Source: Alphaproteobacteria bacterium (lineage in GTDB: Bacteria; Pseudomonadota; Alphaproteobacteria; ATCC43930; CGMCC-115725). From it: 21,651 nt of DNA. The notes under the pieces are model-generated. The model worked only from the letters and a program-made list of their open reading frames with translations, had not been told where the DNA came from and did no database searches. The position numbers and the translations under genes are program-made. The stretch is from positions 1 through 21,651 of the forward strand of contig VAZR01000076.1 of NCBI GenBank assembly GCA_005888515.1, written 5' to 3'. Shown here piece after piece: positions 1 to 7,089 of the stretch (position 1 is its first letter; every line of letters begins with the position of its first letter).

Positions 1-835
1 CCCTGCCCGGCCTGGCCGCCGGCCCCGATCATCGTATGCGCCTCGTCGATGAACAGGATGATCGGGCGCGGGCTCGCCTTGACCTCCTCGATCACCGATT
101 TGAGCCGGTTTTCGAATTCGCCGCGCACCCCGGCCCCGGCCTGCAGCAGTCCGAGATCCAGGGTACGTACGGTGACCTCGCGCAATGCCGGCGGCACATC
201 ACCCTCGGTGATGCGCATCGCAAAACCCTCGACGACGGCGGTCTTCCCGACCCCGGCCTCGCCGGTCAGGATCGGATTGTTCTGCCGCCGCCGGGTCAGA
301 ATATCGATGACCTGCCGGATCTCGCTGTCGCGGCCGAGGATCGGATCGATCTTGCCGGCCCGCGCCGTCGCGGTCAGATCGATCGTGAATTGGGCCAGCG
401 CGCTGGATCCGGAGGGCCCAGCACCCCCTGTCTCTACCGCGTCCCCGGGGACGCCCTCGGTCGCCACGATCGCGCTCGCCGCCTCGCTGCTGTTCGCGGT
501 GATTGCGGCAAAATCGCGCTTCAGGGCGTCGGCCGGTATGCGCAGCAATTGACCCGAGGCATCGCGGGCCCGCAGCGCCAGGGTCTCGTCCGCGACGAGC
601 GCCCACAGCAGGTGCCCCGACCGCAGCCGCGAGAGACCCTGCTCGACCGAGGCGAAGAGCCATGCCTGCTTCGCCAACTCAACGATTTCAGGCGACAGCG
701 AGGGCGGGCGGGCATTGCCGGTCTTCATCTTGTCGAGCGCGCGGTTCAGATCAATGACCAGCCGGGATTGGTGAGCGCCCGCCGGCACGGCTCGTTGAGA
801 CGGCCCACCAGCGATTTCAAATCGATCGCCGCCAT
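1..835 (-). pseudogene. tssH: TssH/ClpV sheath-recycling AAA+ ATPase, N-terminal part, frameshifted near its start; runs off the left edge
   Basis: TssH (ClpV) is the cytoplasmic hexameric ATPase that disassembles contracted TssB/TssC sheaths. Read leftwards, one open frame from about 776 to the edge gives a conserved Clp N-domain helix (LVIDLNRALDKMKTGNARPP), the D1 Walker A motif GEAGVGKT near 241-262, and Walker B ILFIDEAHTMIGAGGQAG at the window edge. The expected start, ATG at 835-833 after GGAGCAAGGG, opens a different frame: MAAIDLKSLVGRLNEPCRRAL, followed by a TGA 30 codons in. The two frames meet near 770-780. Family members, as I know them, have roughly 40 residues there (the core of the N-domain, which contacts the sheath), so an internal deletion that also shifts frame is the simplest reading. 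The downstream frame has only a poor GTG (788) as start. The gene is divergent from tssA. Identity is certain; real mutation versus sequencing or assembly error is open. Confidence 0.88.
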
Positions 836-891
836 CCCTTGCTCCTCATTGTCAGTTGACCGGATCGTCGCGCCGGCCCGTTTTTAACTGC

Positions 892-916
892 TCGCGCAAG
901 CGTATGTGTTGCGCGA
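892..916. promoter_or_regulatory. Perfect 8-bp inverted repeat in the tssH–tssA divergent region
   Basis: TCGCGCAA (892-899) and its exact reverse complement TTGCGCGA (909-916) are separated by 9 bases. The size and spacing fit an operator for a dimeric regulator. It lies between the divergent tssH and tssA starts, and its right arm covers the best -35 candidate for tssA, so a bound protein could control both directions. No regulator gene is present in the window, so the partner is unknown. Confidence 0.4.
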
Positions 917-935
917 ATGCTCTGTCCAGTATGAT
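909..935 (+). promoter_or_regulatory. Candidate sigma70-type promoter for the tssA operon
   Basis: TTGCGC (909-914) and TATGAT (930-935) are separated by 15 bases, somewhat short, and lie 65 bases upstream of the tssA ATG. The -10 hexamer matches five of six consensus positions. The -35 overlaps the right arm of the inverted repeat at 892-916. No sigma54 -24/-12 element was recognised. This is a pattern match only. Confidence 0.3.
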
Positions 936-999
936 GGTCGCCAGCCCGGGGCCAATCCCCGGATGGACAAGTGTCGGCAAGACGCGACGGGGAGATGGG

Positions 1000-2124
1000 A
1001 TGGACAACATTCCGGAAGGTTTCGACCTCGCGGCATTGCTTGCGCCGATCTCGGAGGAGGCGCCGGCCGGAACCGATTTGCGCACGGATTACTCGCCGGA
1101 CTCGCTCTACTACCGGCTGCGCGACGCGCGCGCCGAGGCGCGCGCCGCCGAGCGGGCCGTCGAGGGTGGCGAAACCCCCGACACCGGGCCGCCGCCGCAA
1201 TGGCGCACGATCAGCGAGCTGGCCTATGAAGCAACGGCAACCCGCAGCAAGGACCTCGAAGTCGCCGCCTGGCTTACCGAAGCATTGCTGCGCACTAATG
1301 GGCTCGCAGGCTTCACCGCCGGCGTGCGGCTGATTACCGGGCTTATCGAAAACTTCTGGGACGATGTTTTTCCGCTGCCGGACGAGGACGGGGCCGCAAC
1401 GCGCGTTGCCCCGCTGGCGGGGCTGAACGGCGTGTCGGGGATGGGCAGCCTGATCCAGCCCCTCGCCAGGGTGACCTTGTTCCAGCGCCAGGACGGCGCG
1501 CCGGTGCAATTATGGCAGTACCAGCAATCCTTCGAGCTGGCCGGGATCGACGATGAGGCCCGGCGTCAGCAGCGCATCGAGGCCGGAGCGCTACCGTTCG
1601 AGACCGTCGAAAACGAGGCGCGCGCCGCCGGCGGCGCCGGTTTCGTCGCTTTGCAGGCGGAGGCGGCCGAGGCCGTTGCGGCTTGGCAGGCCCTCGGCGA
1701 GACGCTCGACAAACGGGTCGGCGCCGACGCGCCGCCGACCAGTCATGTCCGCGATCTCCTCGAGCAGATCCGAGGCGTCGCCGCGCGGTTCGGCGGGTCT
1801 GAGGCGGCATCGGCTTCCGAGCCCGGTGCGCAGCCGGGCGAGGCCCCCGGGGACGGGGCCGCCGCTGAATCCGCTAGCCCCCCGGCTCCGGCAGCGCGGT
1901 CCCAAGGAATTAACTCTCGCGAGGAGGCGCTGCGCGCGCTGGCGCAGATCGCCGATTTCTTTCGCCGCACCGAGCCGCACTCGCCGCTGGCCTACACGCT
2001 GCAGGAGGCGGTGCGGCGCGGCCGGATGACCTGGCCGGAGCTGATCGCCGAGATCGTGCCCGATATCACCTACCGCTCGGCGATCCTGTCCAGCCTGGGA
2101 ATTCGCCCGCCTCCGACCGAATAA
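1000..2124 (+). CDS. tssA: TssA, ImpA-family T6SS baseplate/sheath-priming protein
   Basis: TssA binds the baseplate and primes polymerisation of sheath and Hcp tube in the cytoplasm. The 374-residue protein has an ImpA-type N-terminal domain: MDNIPEGFDLAALLAPISEE at the start, the SLYYRLRDARAEAR stretch near residues 36-49, then a conserved block around ENFWDDVFPLPDEDG at about 122-136. A low-complexity Ala/Pro/Glu linker follows (about 268-305), then a compact C-terminal block (RRTEPHSPLAYTLQEAVRRG) ending in a conserved SLGIRPPP tail. The ATG at 1000 is chosen because GGGGAG lies five bases upstream and the family N-terminus begins here; the frame is open further upstream to 856, but that part does not look like TssA. 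It is the first gene of the plus-strand operon and is divergent from tssH. Confidence 0.95.
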   Translation: MDNIPEGFDLAALLAPISEEAPAGTDLRTDYSPDSLYYRLRDARAEARAAERAVEGGETPDTGPPPQWRTISELAYEATATRSKDLEVAAWLTEALLRTNGLAGFTAGVRLITGLIENFWDDVFPLPDEDGAATRVAPLAGLNGVSGMGSLIQPLARVTLFQRQDGAPVQLWQYQQSFELAGIDDEARRQQRIEAGALPFETVENEARAAGGAGFVALQAEAAEAVAAWQALGETLDKRVGADAPPTSHVRDLLEQIRGVAARFGGSEAASASEPGAQPGEAPGDGAAAESASPPAPAARSQGINSREEALRALAQIADFFRRTEPHSPLAYTLQEAVRRGRMTWPELIAEIVPDITYRSAILSSLGIRPPPTE

Positions 2125-2152
2125 GAGGCCAGCGGGGTCCGAATCAGATTTT

Positions 2153-2182
2153 CTTCGGTTTTCTAAAGCCGAAGTGTAGAAT
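2153..2182 (+). promoter_or_regulatory. Hairpin followed by a -10-like hexamer between tssA and tssB
   Basis: In the 125-base tssA–tssB gap, CTTCGG (2153-2158) pairs with CCGAAG (2169-2174), with further A-T pairs inside, so the inner loop is small. TAGAAT (2177-2182) follows at once and matches five of six -10 positions, but no good -35 stands at the right distance. The site could be a partial attenuator after tssA or a secondary promoter giving extra tssBC transcript. No T-tract follows the stem, so a classic terminator is unlikely. Confidence 0.25.
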
Positions 2183-2249
2183 GACGCAAAAGGGGACAGC
2201 ACAGCCGCAGCGCACCAAGCGGGTCCGAGCAGAGTTCGGAGTGGAGATA

Positions 2250-2759
2250 ATGGCCGAAAGCATTCATCAGAAGTTGAAACGAGTACGGAAACCTCGCGTC
2301 CACATTACTTACGATGTGGAGACCGAGGGCGCCGAGGTATTGCGCGAATTGCCGTTTGTTGTTGGCATCATGGGCGATTTCTCCGGAGATCCGACCCAGC
2401 CACTGCGTCCCCTCGCCGAACGCAAATTTATTCAGATCGACCGCGACAACTTTAACGAAGTCATGGCGCGGATGACCCCTGGTCTGAACATCAGAGTTGA
2501 TAACAAACTTGCCGATGACGGCACCCAGATGGCCGTCTCGCTGAAATTCAACTCGATCGAGGATTTCGAGCCGGCCCGGGTCGCCGAACAGGTTCCGGCG
2601 CTCAAGGCGCTGCTGGAAACCCGCAACAAGCTGCGCGATCTGATGAGCAAGGTCGACCGCTCGGAAGAGCTGGAGAACCTGCTCGAGCAGATTTTGAAAA
2701 ACGAGAACGAGCTCAAGTCACTCTCGGGTGAGCTGGGGCTCGGCAAGCAGGAGGGCTGA
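2250..2759 (+). CDS. tssB: TssB (VipA/ImpB), small sheath subunit
   Basis: TssB pairs with TssC to build the cytoplasmic contractile sheath. The 169-residue protein shows the family signature from its first residues: MAESIHQKLKRVRKPRV, then HITYDVETEGA, LPFVVGIMGDFSG (about residues 35-47), the ERKFIQIDRDNFNEVM block, and the C-terminal helix rich in Leu and Glu that contacts TssC. The ATG at 2250 is preferred because GGAGAT precedes it by about a turn of the ribosome-binding spacing and the conserved N-terminus starts here. An in-frame ATG at 2181 would add 23 unrelated residues. It ends three bases before the proposed tssC start, which fits coupled production of the two sheath partners. Confidence 0.96.
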   Translation: MAESIHQKLKRVRKPRVHITYDVETEGAEVLRELPFVVGIMGDFSGDPTQPLRPLAERKFIQIDRDNFNEVMARMTPGLNIRVDNKLADDGTQMAVSLKFNSIEDFEPARVAEQVPALKALLETRNKLRDLMSKVDRSEELENLLEQILKNENELKSLSGELGLGKQEG

Positions 2760-2762
2760 GCC

Positions 2763-4253
2763 ATTTCTGATCTCAACGTAGCTCGCCAACCCGGCGGCGC
2801 CGGAGAAGCGGCACCCGTCGGCTTGCTGGAGCAGGTGGTTGCGGCCACCAAACAAACCGAACCCGACCGCGCCCAGGAACTCGTCAAGACCTTGGTCGAG
2901 CAGGCGCTCTCCGGCACGGTCACCTTCGATCGCAATCTGACCCGCACGTTCGAGCGCGCGATCGCGACCTGCGACCATATGCTGTCCGCTCAACTCAACG
3001 AGATCATGCATCATGAGCGGTTTGCGCAGCTCGAAGGCAGCTGGCGCGGCTTGCACTACCTCGTCATGAATAGCGAGACGAGCACGAACCTCAAGCTGCG
3101 GGTCATCAACCTGCCGAAGCGCGAACTGTTCCGCGATTTGACGCGGGCGGTGGAGTTCGACCAGAGCCAGCTGTTCAAGCAGATCTACGAGAACGAGTTC
3201 GGCACGCCTGGCGGCGAGCCCTACGCCTCGCTGATCGGCGATTACGAGTGGACCAACCACCCCGACGATGTCGAGACGCTGCGGCTGATGTCGAATGTGG
3301 CCGCCGCCGCGTTCGCGCCGTTCATCTCCGGAACCAGCTCGCAGATGTTCGGGTTCAAGAGCTGGACCGAGCTGACCCGGCCGCGCGACCTCGCCAAGAT
3401 CTTCGATACGATCGAATACACGAAGTGGCGCAGCTTCCGTGAGAGCGAGGATGCGCGGTTCGTCAGCCTCGTCATGCCGCGGTCTCTCGCCCGTCTGCCT
3501 TATGGCGCGGCGACCAAGCCGATCGACGAGTTCGGGTACGAAGAAGCGCCGTTCGACGAGTCCGGCGCGGCACGTCCGATGCAGCATGAGCACTATTGCT
3601 GGATGAACGCCGCTTATGTGATGGGCACGCGGCTCACCGACGCGTTTGCCCAAACCGGGTTTTGCACCGCAATTCGCGGCGCCGAGGGCGGTGGCAAGGT
3701 GGAGAACCTGCCGTACCATGTCTTCACCTCGGACGATGGCGATCTGGACGCCAAATGCCCGACCGAGATCGCAATCACCGACCGGCGCGAAAAAGAACTG
3801 TCGGATGTCGGCTTCCTGCCGCTCTGTCACTACAAGAATACGGATTACGCCGTGTTCTTCGGTGCGCAGAGCACGCAAAAGCCCAAGAAATACGACCGGC
3901 CGGAAGCGACCTCGAATGCCGCGATTTCCGCCCGTCTGCCGTATCTGATGGCGACCAGCCGTTTCGCCCATTACCTCAAGGTCATGGCGCGCGACTGGGT
4001 TGGCAGCTTCATGGAGTCCGGCGATGTCGAGCAGCGCCTCAACCGCTGGATCCAGAATTATGTCAACGCCAACGAAAACGCCGGCCAGGAAATGAAAGCC
4101 CGGTTCCCGTTGCGTGAGGCGCGGATCGAGGTCAAGGACATTCCCGGACGACCCGGCTCCTACAACGCGATCGCCTATCTCCGGCCGTGGCTGCAGATGG
4201 AAGAGCTGACGACCAGCATGCGTCTGGTCGCGCGCATTCCACAGCGGACCTAA
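2763..4253 (+). CDS. tssC: TssC (VipB/ImpC), large sheath subunit
   Basis: TssC is the large subunit of the contractile sheath. Conserved blocks include LEGSWRGLHYLV (W94), RAVEFDQSQLFKQIYENEFG, TPGGEPYASLIGDYEW, a central WMNAAY motif, and the C-terminal handshake region ending with an RPWLQMEELTTSMRLVARIP motif. The full length, about 496 residues, fits the family. The start needs comment: no ATG or GTG fits. An ATT at 2763 lies seven bases after an excellent AGGAGGG (2749-2755) and gives ISDLNVARQPGG, a normal-looking TssC leader. The alternative TTG at 2823 has GGAGAAG 14 bases away, and would remove 20 residues. I favour ATT. The gene lies directly behind tssB in the same frame after the TGA. 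It is intact, unlike its paralogue downstream. Confidence 0.95.
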   Translation: MSDLNVARQPGGAGEAAPVGLLEQVVAATKQTEPDRAQELVKTLVEQALSGTVTFDRNLTRTFERAIATCDHMLSAQLNEIMHHERFAQLEGSWRGLHYLVMNSETSTNLKLRVINLPKRELFRDLTRAVEFDQSQLFKQIYENEFGTPGGEPYASLIGDYEWTNHPDDVETLRLMSNVAAAAFAPFISGTSSQMFGFKSWTELTRPRDLAKIFDTIEYTKWRSFRESEDARFVSLVMPRSLARLPYGAATKPIDEFGYEEAPFDESGAARPMQHEHYCWMNAAYVMGTRLTDAFAQTGFCTAIRGAEGGGKVENLPYHVFTSDDGDLDAKCPTEIAITDRREKELSDVGFLPLCHYKNTDYAVFFGAQSTQKPKKYDRPEATSNAAISARLPYLMATSRFAHYLKVMARDWVGSFMESGDVEQRLNRWIQNYVNANENAGQEMKARFPLREARIEVKDIPGRPGSYNAIAYLRPWLQMEELTTSMRLVARIPQRT

Positions 4254-4263
4254 GGCGGGGGCC

Positions 4264-4277
4264 GGCGCTGCCGCGCC
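4264..4277 (+). other. Small GC hairpin directly after tssC
   Basis: GGCGC (4264-4268), a TGCC loop and GCGCC (4273-4277) form a compact stem ten bases after the tssC stop. No T-run follows, so it is not a clear terminator. A stem here could protect the 3' end of an abundant tssBC message, a common arrangement after sheath genes, but this is inference. Confidence 0.25.
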
Positions 4278-4289
4278 AACGGGTAGGGG

Positions 4290-5721
4290 GTGAGCGAAGC
4301 CGCCGACATCCTGCGGCAGGAAGCGGTTGACGATGCCGCGTCCGCGCCATTGCGCGATCGGGTTCTGACCGGACGCTTTTTCGGGACGCGGCACGCCGCG
4401 GCCGCCGAACCGGTCGCCGGTTTTCCATTTCTGGATGCGCCGCAGGCGCTCGCCGCCTGGTTTGGCCCGGCCGCGGCGCAGCGGCTGCTGGCGCGGGCTC
4501 GCCTGGCTCACCGCCGGGCTCGACCCCGCCGCTCGAGCCAAGGTCAAGGTGCTCAACATCCCGTGGGCCGAACTCTGCCGCGATCTGGAACGGGCCGTCG
4601 AATTCGATCAGAGCCAATTGTTCCGTAAGGTTTACGAAGAGGAATTCGGCACCCCCGGCGGCGAGCCGTACGGCTTGCTGATCGTCGATCACGAGGTGCG
4701 GCACCGTCCGGTTCCGGGCGCCCCGACCGATGACGTCACCGCACTGATGCAGCTCGCCGGGGTTGCCGCCGCGGCATTCGCGCCGACGGTGCTCGCCGCC
4801 TCGCCTGCCTTGCTGCAGGTCGAAGAATTCGCCGATCTGGCGATGAGCACCGATGTGTCCGATCCGTTCCGCGGACCTGAATTCGCGCGCTGGCGCAGCC
4901 TGTCGGCGCGCGAGGACATGCGATTTGTCGGCATCACGCTGCCGCGCGTACTCGCGCGGCCGCCATGGGAGGATGACCCGGCGCGGCCCGACGGCTTTCG
5001 TTATGCCGAATATGCGCCAGGATCCGACTGCCGCGTGTGGATGAACGCCGGCTACCCGTTTGCCGCCGTGGTCGCGCGCGCCTTCCTGAACCACGCCTGG
5101 CCGGCCGATGTCCGGGGCAGCGCGGAGGATTACGTCGGCGGCGGTCTGGTTACAGACCTGCCGATCGAGCCGTTCCGCACCGATCCCGACCACACCTGGG
5201 TGCGGCCGCCGCTCGATCTCGTGCTATCCGACCGCATGGAAGCATCGCTGGTCGAAGCCGGGCTGATGCCGGTCTCGGCGCTGCCCTACGGCGAAGAGGC
5301 GGTGTTCTCGGCCGTGCGCAGCCTGCAAGCGCCGGCCAGCTTCATGGGGCCGACGGCCGCCGCCGCAAACGCCAATGCGCGGCTCTCGGCGCAACTCAAC
5401 TCGATTCTCTGCGCCTCGCGCTTTGCGCATTTCGTCAAGATTATCGGCCGCAACATGGTCGGAGCCTTCAAGACCGCCGGAGAGATCGAGCGCGAGCTGC
5501 GGGATTGGCTCTCCGGCTATGTCAACACCAACTTGGCCGGCGGCCCGGAAACCCGAGCGCGCTACCCTCTCGTCGCGGCGAATGTCAGTGTGCGGGAGCG
5601 GCCGGGCCGTCCCGGAGTTTTTGGCTGCACGGTGCTGCTGCAGCCGCATTTTCAGCTGGACGATGTATCGGCGACTTTCCGGCTGGTCACCGATCTCAGC
5701 GCACCCGGCATGCGGACATAA
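4290..5721 (+). pseudogene. Second TssC-like sheath protein (TssC2), frameshifted by an internal loss
   Basis: A paralogue of TssC. The C-terminal part (frame open to 5721) matches TssC block for block: VEFDQSQLFRKVYEEEFG, TPGGEPYGLLIVDHEVR, VWMNAGYPFAAVVARAF and a final LLQPHFQLDDVSATFRLVTD. The start is a GTG at 4290 (MSEAADILRQEAVDDAASAP), but this frame breaks: near 4483-4492 the conserved TGG-CGC-GGG-CTC of 'WRGL' appears in another frame, and the original frame stops at 4628 after 112 codons. In the intact TssC, 93 codons precede the same Trp; here only 66 do, and the helical stretch equivalent to RAIATCDHMLSAQLNEI is absent. So an internal segment of perhaps 100 bases seems lost, with a shift. 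An automated call would probably begin at the ATG at 4435, giving an implausible N-terminus. A second, divergent TssC beside the main one is itself uncommon. Confidence 0.85.
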
Positions 5722-5734
5722 AGGAACCCTGCTG

Positions 5735-6553
5735 ATGGCGGAAAACCCGGAGGCGGTCGGCGCGCTGTTTCGCGAAGGCAAGCTGATGCCAGCGATCGAG
5801 GCGGCCAACGCCGCGGTCCGCAAAAACCCGACGGATCTTGGGAGCCGCATCCTGTTGGCCGAGCTGCTGCTGTTCACCGGCAATGTCGAACGCGCCGATG
5901 TCATTCTCGATGCCGCCGCGCAAGCCGATCCGGGTTCGCTGATCGCGGTCGCCGAATTTCGCCAATTGCTGCGCGCCGAAATCGCCCGCCGCCAGTACAG
6001 CCGCGAGGGACGGGTACCCGAGTTCCTCGGCGATCCGACAGAGGCTTTGCGCGCCACGCTCGCCGCCGGGGTCGCATTGCGGGCCGGCGATATCGAGGAG
6101 GCGGCGCGCCGCGCGGCCGAAGCCGAGGAAGCGCGGCCGCGTGTCTCGGGAGCGGCGACGCAGCAGGATTCGACGATGAGCTTCGATGATTTTCGTGACG
6201 TCGACGATCTCCAGGCCGGATTTTTCGAGGTGCTGACAACCACCGGAAAATATTTCTGGATTCCAACCGAGCGGGTCGCCTCGGTCGAGTTCGAGGCGCC
6301 GCGACGCCCGCGCGACCTGGTGTGGCGCCGTGCCACGATGGTGGTGACCGACGGGCCCGACGGCGTCGTCTACATCCCGGCGCTCTACGACAGCGGCAAC
6401 AAGGATCTCGGCGACGAATTGCGGCTCGGCCGCGCCACCGAGTGGGTCGACGAGGAAACCGGACCGGTGCGGGGCATCGGCCGGCGGGTGTTCCTGATCG
6501 GCGATGAGGACCGGTCGATCATGGAGCTCGCAGCGCTGCGCTTCGGGTCATGA
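5735..6553 (+). CDS. tagJ: TagJ/ImpE-family T6SS accessory protein with TPR-like N-terminus
   Basis: ImpE/TagJ proteins bind the sheath (TssB) and are thought to help TssH-linked sheath turnover in some T6SS subtypes. The 272-residue protein begins with a TPR-like helical half (ALFREGKLMPAIEAANAAVR, then NPTDLGSRILLAELLLFTGN) and ends with the ImpE domain: DFRDVDDLQAGFFEVLT, GKYFWIPTERVASVEFEAP, and the motif VYIPALYDSG followed by a GRATEW block. The ATG at 5735 has AAGGAA eight bases upstream and starts 13 bases after the tssC2 stop. Its end overlaps tssE by four bases (ATGA). No sign of damage was seen. Confidence 0.92.
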   Translation: MAENPEAVGALFREGKLMPAIEAANAAVRKNPTDLGSRILLAELLLFTGNVERADVILDAAAQADPGSLIAVAEFRQLLRAEIARRQYSREGRVPEFLGDPTEALRATLAAGVALRAGDIEEAARRAAEAEEARPRVSGAATQQDSTMSFDDFRDVDDLQAGFFEVLTTTGKYFWIPTERVASVEFEAPRRPRDLVWRRATMVVTDGPDGVVYIPALYDSGNKDLGDELRLGRATEWVDEETGPVRGIGRRVFLIGDEDRSIMELAALRFGS

Positions 6554-7089
6554 ACAGCCGCTCGTTGCGCCGCGGCGCCGCCGAACGGGAGCCGCGCGCC
6601 CAACTCCCGCTCCTCGACCGGCTGATCGATGATGCCCCTGAAGTAACGCGCGATCCGCCGCTGTCAGCCGCTGAAACCGCGGAGATGCTGCGCCGCAGCG
6701 TGCGCCGCGATCTTGAAGCTTTGTTGAACGCGCGGCGGCGCTGGCGTTCCTGGCCGGCCGGCTATCGCGAGCTGGAGGTGTCGCCGGTCGGCTACGGCAT
6801 TTCGGATTTCGCCGCCGGCGCGTTCAACAACGCGGAGCAACGCGAGCAGCTGCGCGCCGGCATCGAACAGACGATCCGGCGCTTCGAGCCCCGATTGTCA
6901 CGCATCCGCGTCTCACTGGCCGACGGGCAGAACACGCTGGAGCCGGTCCTGCGGCTGCGGATTGAAGCGATGCTGAGCATCGAACCCGCGCCGGAGCCGA
7001 TCGCCTTCGACACGCTGGTGAATTCGGCGACTGCCGAAGTGCAGGTCAAGGCCGGCTCGCCTGACATCACGGCACCTGCCGATGTCTGA
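6550..7089 (+). CDS. tssE: TssE, gp25-like baseplate protein
   Basis: TssE is the gp25-like wedge component of the T6SS baseplate, contacting the first sheath ring. The 179-residue protein carries the family's PLLDRLIDD opening (residues 20-28), the SVRRDLEALLNARRRW helix, the YGISDF motif (about 82-87) and a C-terminal PEPIAFDT strand. The start overlaps the tagJ stop in ATGA, and no strong Shine–Dalgarno is present, so translation is probably coupled to tagJ. Its end overlaps tssF by eight bases. Length is typical. Confidence 0.94.
   Translation: MNSRSLRRGAAEREPRAQLPLLDRLIDDAPEVTRDPPLSAAETAEMLRRSVRRDLEALLNARRRWRSWPAGYRELEVSPVGYGISDFAAGAFNNAEQREQLRAGIEQTIRRFEPRLSRIRVSLADGQNTLEPVLRLRIEAMLSIEPAPEPIAFDTLVNSATAEVQVKAGSPDITAPADV

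Noticed and set aside
2181..2249. A longer TssB from the in-frame ATG at 2181
   Set aside because: The 23 extra residues are unlike TssB, and the ATG at 2250 has its own GGAGAT site and the canonical N-terminus.
4483..4492. Programmed ribosomal frameshift in the second tssC
   Set aside because: There is no slippery heptamer or pseudoknot that I can see, and conserved residues are missing at the junction; slippage would not restore them.
2718..4559. A 613-codon open frame on the minus strand over tssC
   Set aside because: It is antisense to a certain TssC, has no recognisable domain, and long antisense frames are expected in GC-rich coding DNA.
5224..6336. A 370-codon minus-strand open frame over tssC2 and tagJ
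   Set aside because: Low-complexity Arg/Ser/Ala composition and full overlap with two recognised genes; a shadow frame.
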